Assembly (NCBI GenBank): GCA_947095585.1
Contig: OX352763.1
Coordinates: 26,833,462 to 26,897,461, forward strand
Length of the DNA stretch: 64,000 bases
From: Nephrocerus scutellatus
Lineage: Eukaryota; Arthropoda; Insecta; Diptera; Pipunculidae
Reading direction: 5' to 3'
Below, piece by piece: positions 58,306 to 64,000 of the stretch (positions are counted from its first letter, which is position 1; each line of letters opens with the position of its first letter). Made by a program: the position numbers and the translations under genes. The notes under the pieces are model-generated. The model made no database searches. It was not told the origin of the DNA and saw nothing but the letters and a program-made list of their open reading frames with translations.

Positions 58306-58868
58306 TGTTGTGACCACACACAACTCCTTAGACATGTGCTACGCACATTTCATAATATCCTTCCTTTCCCAAACATGTGCTATGCACATTTCCTATTTTT
58401 TCTAATGTTACATTATCCATAATGTAACATTACCCATTTTTCCAATAACCCAAATCCATTATCCTAAATCCGACGACCCACCGCGGCGTCTACAATTCCT
58501 ATTATTCTAAATCCGACGACCCACCGCGGCGTCTTCAATCTATCCTTTTTTTCCCAAATCCTAAATCGGATACCGACGACCCACCGCGGCGTCTACATTT
58601 TCTATTGTCAATTGCATTCTCGCATTCGCTTGTTCGTACAACGACTGCGAGAATGGTGATGCGTAAACATGCAGGTCAACAGAACGGTTCAGTTTGACCT
58701 GCACTAAAAAATCAAGTCAAAGGCATGGAGGAAGAAATGGAACGATGGATGAGGCAGTCAATTTCAAACATCCGATTAGGCAAGTTGCCTAGCGGTCAGA
58801 TCATTAAACACTTTATATAAACTAATCCATCTGTGTTTTATTTTTCGATATATTACCACGACCCAACA
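58306..58868 (+). repeat. 3' LTR of the errantivirus
   Basis: Same length (563 bp) and, as far as I can read, the same sequence as the 5' LTR, including the three CCGACG...CGGCG units and the inverted repeat. Followed by the CTAT target duplication. Confidence 0.95.
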
Positions 58869-58972
58869 CTATTGTCTTTTAAAAGAAATAATGATAGACT
58901 AATGGGTCTGAGATCTTTTAGACTTAAGGGTCAACTTTAATGGGCTGCAGTGGGCTTATTCTCACGACAAAA

Positions 58973-59570
58973 CCGAACGAACAGCTTAGCTAAATTCTCT
59001 CGTTGTTCAATTTACCCATAATGAACTTTAGCAACTATGTAGTTGCATTTCACACAATTTCTCTTAGTTGTCAAATTTCCGCTCCGAATGTCTCACTTCA
59101 CTGACACCTTTTTCTTAATCCCACGTAAGTTAACGAACATTTGACGAAATCGACCAAAATCACATTATGGTCACAGCATACGAATTGCATGTAATGAGTC
59201 GTTCACATCAGCAAACTTAATCCAACTCAAGTCCATTATAACTAGTTGGCCCTTAAAGGCTCAGCAGTCATTCTTATGAACGAAAAGCTCGGTTGATTTC
59301 TATCCTTCTTTAGGTTAGTCATAATGAGCTTACTTAATGGGTTACTTGTATTTTCTGCTATAATTTTCAGCAGCTGTCAAATTTTCGCACCGAATATCTC
59401 ATTTTATTGACACATTGCTTGCACGTAAGTTAACGAACATTTAACGAAACCGAAAAAAATCAAATTATGGTCACATCACAACATACGATTAGCATGTAAT
59501 GAGTCGTTGACATCAGCTTAGTAAATTCAGTCGTAAATCCATTACGCTTGATTTACGTTTGTGGCGTGCA
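58973..59570. repeat. Tandem duplication, ~304-bp unit, two diverged copies
   Basis: The copies begin near CGAACGAACAGCTT (58973) and TGAACGAAAAGCTC (59277). Shared landmarks in order: CATAATGA(A/G)CTT, GTCAAAT(T)TC, CGTAAGTTAACGAACATTT, ATTATGGTCACA, GCATGTAATGAGTCGTT and GACATCAG/CACATCAG. No coding frame runs through. Confidence 0.75.
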
Positions 59571-59792
59571 AGAAAAAATGAGCAGGACGGCTGCTAAATT
59601 GAAATTGTAGTTAGCCAGACGAGAGAAGTAATATATTTTTTAATGTTACCATAATGCTCTAGATAACATTTCCCATGTTACTATAAAATAACATTAACAT
59701 TCGTGTAGTGTCAATCTCTTCTGGCTAACCACAACTTCAATTTAACTATAGTCGGCCCGCTCACTTTGTCTCGCACGTCTCAAATGTAAATT
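59551..59792. repeat. Large foldback (~75-bp arms), MITE-like
   Basis: The left arm (59551-59625) and the complement of the right arm (59720-59792) share TTAC(G/A)TTTG, (C)GTGC(A/G)AGA, AATGAGC/AGTGAGC, TAAATTGAA(A/G)TTGT and GTTAGCCAGA. The ~95-nt centre is AT-rich with ATGTTAC repeats. It is adjacent to the tandem duplication, which may be part of the same larger element. Confidence 0.7.
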
Positions 59793-60828
59793 TTGTATTA
59801 AAGTTAACGCTTAAATCAACAACGCTCCGTGGAATATTTTCCCGGAAGTCTTACCATTTGTCGTGTAGACGTCAGTGATATTTCACAAGACCAATTTTTA
59901 CTAAAATTAAGTCACTTTTCAATGATGCCAGAGTCCGTTCCTTACCGTTTATAAAAAAAACTCTAATTTCTTGCGCCTGTTGTTGGAATGTGCGTTGGAC
60001 ATCTGTAAGAGATAGTTATAGATTTTTGACATCTGTTGGCATCTCTAAGAGATAGTTATAGATAGTTCTTTCAAAATTCAAAGTAAATTTCATTGTGACA
60101 GCTCTACAACATATACATCACACATTGTGAAAATGACAACGAAAAGTACATATGTATCTACATATATACTTAGCAGCGGGGAAAACACAAAACCGATCGT
60201 TACAAATGCGGAACGATGCACTCACGAACAGGAAACAAAAACCTCAGATAATGATACATAATAAATAATATTAACCACAAAAACACAACGACAACAACAA
60301 GCAACTGCAACACACTGAAGAAGATACAAATGCATACAACAGAGTCATCGTCACCGCCTTTAGATACACCTGTCGTTAGTTTTCCCCTGTTGTTTTCCAT
60401 TGGTAGTGCTTATCAGAGTGGAGTTTTTGGTTTCTGTTAATTTTTTTATGATTATAACTTTTCTCAAAATAACTTAAGCGCGCCGCCGCGTTCCTCATGC
60501 ATATTTCTTCCCTCTCAATAATATTGTTGTTGTTGTTGTGGCACACAACTGCGCCGCAGGTAACAACAATACACACAAAAAATGCACTCGTATCTATTCC
60601 TCAATTCGAATTGAAGTTGATCTGCTCTGAAGTTCATTTTCAATTTTCTTGTTTCTTTTTCGTTTGATGGAAATTATTTTCAAGGTTTCCTGCTGCAGCT
60701 ACTGCCGCTGAGGTAAGAAGTGTTGAGCTTCTTTTGTTGTTGTTGCGGCGGTTATTGTTTTGTTTTTATAATTTGTTTTCTTTTGTATCTCTGAACCTGT
60801 TTTGCGGTGCAACTGATGCACTTCATCA
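59793..60828. other. Intronic DNA with minor repeats
   Basis: A 20-nt unit CTAAGAGATAGTTATAGAT recurs (about 60008 and 60048). GTT/CAA triplet runs occur at 60290, 60525 and 60735. A donor-like CTGAG|GTAAGAAG is at 60711 on the plus strand, with no clear coding exon before it. Confidence 0.35.
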
Positions 60829-61173
60829 CTAGTCAGTCGGTTCGGTTAGCTGCGGTCTATCTATCCATTCTTCCAGTCCAATGGACTCTTGCGCGCCAAA
60901 GCCTGTTGTTGGTATCAAGATGTACTGCTTGTTATCTATCTCTTGGAATTGGAATTTCCCCTCGAAGGGATATACAAAGCAGCAGTAGCAGCAACGCATC
61001 CAGCCAGTTCCTATCAGCTTTACAAATTTCATAGTCATTCCAGCGGGAATGGAATTTTTATCTGTGGATTGAGAATTATTACCATAAAAGTACACTTTAA
61101 CTTTAGGCGATTTTTGGTTGCTGTTCTTGAATCTTAACGATGGTCGATTCAATAATGACGACGCCGCGGACAA
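60829..61173 (-). CDS. Candidate coding segment, unknown protein
   Basis: An open minus-strand frame extends from just after a TGA (about 61207) to TAG (60829-60831), about 125 codons. Composition looks like real protein: RPSLRFKNSNQKSPKVKVYF, IPAGMTMKFVKLIGTGWMRC, CYCCFVYPFEGKFQFQEID and QESIGLEEWIDRPQLTEPTD. The only in-frame ATGs are internal (about 61039 and 61033), and no strong acceptor is apparent upstream, so it is either a terminal exon with a weak acceptor, a short protein starting at the internal ATG, or a pseudogene. The opposite strand also has a short frame here. Not recognised. Confidence 0.35.
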   Translation of the reverse strand: MSAASSLLNRPSLRFKNSNQKSPKVKVYFYGNNSQSTDKNSIPAGMTMKFVKLIGTGWMRCCYCCFVYPFEGKFQFQEIDNKQYILIPTTGFGAQESIGLEEWIDRPQLTEPTD

Positions 61174-62349
61174 CAGGTTGAAATATTCATAGGAGTTTTT
61201 GGGAGGGCGTCAACCAAATCAAATGAAATTAACCCAGAGGGTTAATGACTTTTGAACCTTTAGAAAAACATTTCTACTTTAATTGAGGTAATCAATAGGT
61301 GGCGGGAGGCCAAGATCCCGGTTTTAGATCCAAATATGATCAACTAATTGGTGGGAGAAGGATTAAGTATTAAAGTGTATCTATCTATCTATGGGAAAAA
61401 CATCCACGTTCAAGACATAAATGTATTTTCTTCTTCATCTTCTCTGATAGATTTGGATTAAGTTTCTTCATACTCATCATCATACAGACAGGAATTTCCG
61501 TCTTTGCTTGTCGTGCAAGCAGTCAACCAACCAACCATCCATCCAATCAAGTGGTTCATCCGCCACCACCAATCCCCTCGATTATAGTCAGCGTCATCGT
61601 CTAGTATCTGAAAATTAAGAAGATTTCAACGAATAAGTTGATTGTCAACATTTTCAGGTGTCCTGTGAGAATCTCAGCGTGCAAGATTTGTGGGAAAATT
61701 TATTCCCACCGCTTGTTTTTTTTGTCTTGTCTTAATTATTTAATGATATTCCCTTATATATGATGATTATACTCGGTGGTAGGTAGTAGTGACTGATGAC
61801 TGCCCCATGATGAATGAGAACCCCTTTTCCATAGCTGACATTTTGTGAAATTCCTATAAATGTTATGGTTACAAGTAAAAGTAATCATCTAGAGATGTAT
61901 ATCTCCGGTTTATTTTATTTGTTCGTAATTATACTGAATCTGAAGTGCGGATATCGTTGCGCATGCGCATATTACTTGCCGTAAATTAATCGATTCTGGG
62001 GAACGTGTGTGTGTTTTTGCCCATTGATTCATGGTAAAGTGAAGTGTGATGTGATGTGATGTAATTTCATTGATTGTTCACAGATGAAAACTGGTTTTCT
62101 GCCTTCAGGTCCAATGTGTGGCTCTATTTTGTTATTGGCGTTGTTGTAGCAGCTACGAGTTTTATCGCAATTTACGTTATTTTTACCAACATTCAACGTT
62201 GGATTGATTGTTTGCACACAGGCAATCGGACAGAAAGACAGAAAGACATCAACATTTTATTCATGCAATTGTGTTTAACATTTTTGAGAAGGCTCTTCGT
62301 TTTGACACAATCCCAAAATAGAAAGGCAAAACTTTGATCAATGTAATAA
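61174..62349. other. Intronic DNA; a short hydrophobic ORF
   Basis: At 62074-62337 a plus-strand frame (no ATG at the start) has one strong membrane-like segment, WLYFVIGVVVAATSFIAIYV, just after an acceptor-like TTGATTGTTCACAG (62083). Unassigned. A LINE-A tail-like ATCCAAATATGATCAA lies near 61330. The rest shows nothing clear. Confidence 0.3.
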
Positions 62350-63060
62350 TACGAGGGTAGGCTGAAAAGTAATCCGCCTAGAAAAGAATCCATAACTTTT
62401 TTGAACAAAACTCAATTTATTTCTCAACACACAGTCTCCTTTCTCGTCCAACACATCTCCAATTTTTGTGTGTCGTTTGAATAATACAACTTGACGGGGT
62501 TATTAGAATAGGCTCCCCGTTTCACTGAAAACCGTCTCATTCGACGCATATCTCCTCAATCCTCCCTTTTGTAGGGGCGTCGAGGTCCTCGAAATAGGTT
62601 TCACGTTTTTTTAATGACTTGCTCATTGGAATAAAATCTCTTCTTCAAGTTTTTACGGAACGGATAATAGTCTCAGGGAACCTAATCTGGTGGATGAGCT
62701 CGTAGCTTAAAGCCCTGAATTAGAGGTTTCTCCGGTGAAATTGGCCAAGCTACGAGGAACCGCAGAGAATCTTCAAGAGTTCCATTTGAGTCCAGCTTTT
62801 TCGCTCATCCTTGGTGCAATGTTTGCCGTTGGATAGTTGTGCGTGCCTTTTTCGTTTGTTAGGCTTGATACTACAAACGAATCCGTTACAATTCACTTTC
62901 GAGTTGTTGGCCTTCAAGAATGAAGTCAGCTAGTTCCTGAAAGACCGAATTTTTCAATGAAGGTTCCAAGAATTTTGAAGGCTTTGGTTTTTTTTTTGTA
63001 ATATTTTCTTGGTCAATGTTTTTTGTAGTTTTCCTTGACCATGATCCATTCATTAAAGCA
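62350..63060 (-). mobile_element. Probable mariner-like element, one end visible
   Basis: TA at 62350-62351 then CGAGGGTAGGCTGAAAAGTA is a mariner-type terminal repeat. The adjoining ~700 bp contain short minus-strand peptides, but no clear DD34D motif and no second terminus. Assignment rests mainly on the terminus. Confidence 0.35.
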
Positions 63061-63372
63061 TTTGGACTCGCCTTGTCACATTTCTCCGATTTAATTCTTA
63101 ATTTTAATAAAGGGCTTAGCCCACCTTATTGCCGTGGCGCAAGTCATTCAGGGACAGGGACTAATTTCCCTGGCAATTAGTTTCCCATTTTAACTAAGGA
63201 ATTGTGCGTCGGTGCAGTTGAATAGCTCTGAATAGGTAATATACGCCGGTGATCCTACCTACCCTTTTGGAGGTAATCGATTCAAATGATTCCATGCGAG
63301 CATCACAAAAAAACATTCGTCACATCACCTTGTTCGCCGACAGACCTACTTGGTGAAACAGCACATTTTTAA

Positions 63373-64000
63373 ATTCTCTATAATAACTTCGCGTACCCGT
63401 GGCACGTAAGTCTGTCTGTCGGGGAATCTTGCGATCAATTTTTAACCTACCTTCCAAAGCCCGATTTTATTGAAACTTGGCACACATGCATATCTCCGAT
63501 GACAATACTTTCTATAAAAATTTGGGGCACCTCGGGTCCCGGGGTCGGGGTGTTCCCATACAAATATTTTACAAAATTTACCCGATTTTCTTAAAATTTT
63601 ATATACATGTGTATCTCCAAGGGACAATACTTTTTGTAAAAATTTTGGAGATCCCGGGCTGCGGGGTCGTGAGACCCCATACAAATTTTTTAAAAAAATT
63701 AACCCAATTTTCTTCAAATTTTATATACATGTGTATCTCCATGGACAACACTTTTTGTAAAAATTTTGGGGACCCCGTGCCCTGGGGTCGATTTTCCCCA
63801 ATTTTCTTCAAATTTTATATACATGTGTACCTCCGATTGACAACACTTTTTGCAAAAATTTTGGGTCGTGGGGCCCCATATAATTTTTTTTAAGAAATAA
63901 ACCCGACTTTCTTAAAATTTTATACACATGTGACATGTGTATCTCCAAGGGACAACACTTTTTTTGGAAATTTTGGAGACCCAAGGCCCCAGGGTCGTGA
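63373..64000 (-). repeat. Minisatellite-core element family copy, running off the window
   Basis: The terminal AAATTCTCTATAATAACTTCGCG and GCGATCAATTTTTAACC are followed by five monomers with ATGTGTATCTCC and GACAACACTTTTTG at 63488, 63609, 63731, 63828 and 63938. Spacing is about 120 bp with two shortened units. GGGGTCG/GGCCCC blocks lie between. The array continues past 64000. Confidence 0.7.

Larger units (their letters stand above)
49661..58872 (+). mobile_element. Complete endogenous errantivirus (Gypsy-type LTR element) with target duplication
   Basis: A 4-bp target duplication CTAT (49661-49664 and 58869-58872) flanks a 9204-bp element (49665-58868). It consists of LTR, primer-binding site, leader, gag, pol (-1 frame), env, polypurine tract and LTR. 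The two 563-bp LTRs are at a constant offset of 8641 with no indel, and I see no substitution between them. All three coding regions are open. Presence of an env places it with insect errantiviruses rather than env-less Gypsy elements. Identity of LTRs and open frames indicate a very recent insertion and possible activity. Species-level naming is not possible from here. Confidence 0.95.

Noticed and set aside
59000..59540. CRISPR-like repeat array
   Set aside because: Only two ~304-bp diverged copies; no short direct repeats with spacers, and the DNA is insect.

Overview
The window is AT-rich, intron-rich and transposon-laden eukaryotic DNA. It carries the first coding exon of a Bazooka/Par-3 gene that closely matches the fly protein, a short GT-AG intron in an ABT1/ESF2-type gene, many non-LTR retrotransposon, mariner/Tc1 and SINE fragments, and a complete errantivirus. 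This points to an insect, most likely a higher fly (Brachycera, perhaps a tephritid-like acalyptrate). The species cannot be fixed from this sequence alone.

Layout. 0.6-1.5 kb: intact two-exon ABT1/ESF2 ribosome-biogenesis gene (+), with copies of a ~165-bp repeat on both sides and a foldback just downstream. 3.2-4.8 kb: 5' leader and first coding exon of bazooka (+), ending at a strong splice donor at 4784. I find no match to the expected second exon, so 4784-64000 is probably all first intron of bazooka (at least 59 kb). That intron is filled with transposon debris: an RTE-type LINE (5.2-7.2 and 9.3-9.8 kb), a second LINE family here called LINE-A (10.6, 12.6, 25.5, 42.5 and 45.7 kb), an R1-like LINE with RNase H (15.5 and 48.7 kb), I/jockey-like LINE pieces (20.6, 27.4, 29.5 and 40.2 kb), mariner/Tc1-superfamily fragments (11.0, 12.2, 19.2, 37.0, 44.8 and 62.3 kb), a tRNA-derived SINE family (19.5, 27.1, 29.1 and 46.8 kb), Helitron-like ends (41.6-42.1 kb) and a scattered family with a ~120-bp minisatellite core (21.0, 32.3, 36.5, 43.6 and 63.4 kb).

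The most striking element is a full-length endogenous errantivirus (Gypsy-type LTR retrovirus-like element) at 49665-58868. Its 563-bp LTRs look identical, it is flanked by CTAT target duplications, and gag, pol and env are all open. Pol lies in the -1 frame relative to Gag. The overlap contains a classic GGGAAAC slippery heptamer followed, 9 nt later, by a predicted hairpin, and pol then begins with a long (AAATCA)n hexanucleotide tract coding for Asn-Gln repeats.

Candidate host genes inside the intron: a minus-strand two-exon gene (33605-33654 and 26691-26934) whose exons join in phase into a ~97-residue single-pass membrane protein; a possible divergent plus-strand first exon at 34580; and a minus-strand coding-like segment at 60829-61173. 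I cannot name these proteins, and they are inferences from reading frame, splice signals and composition.
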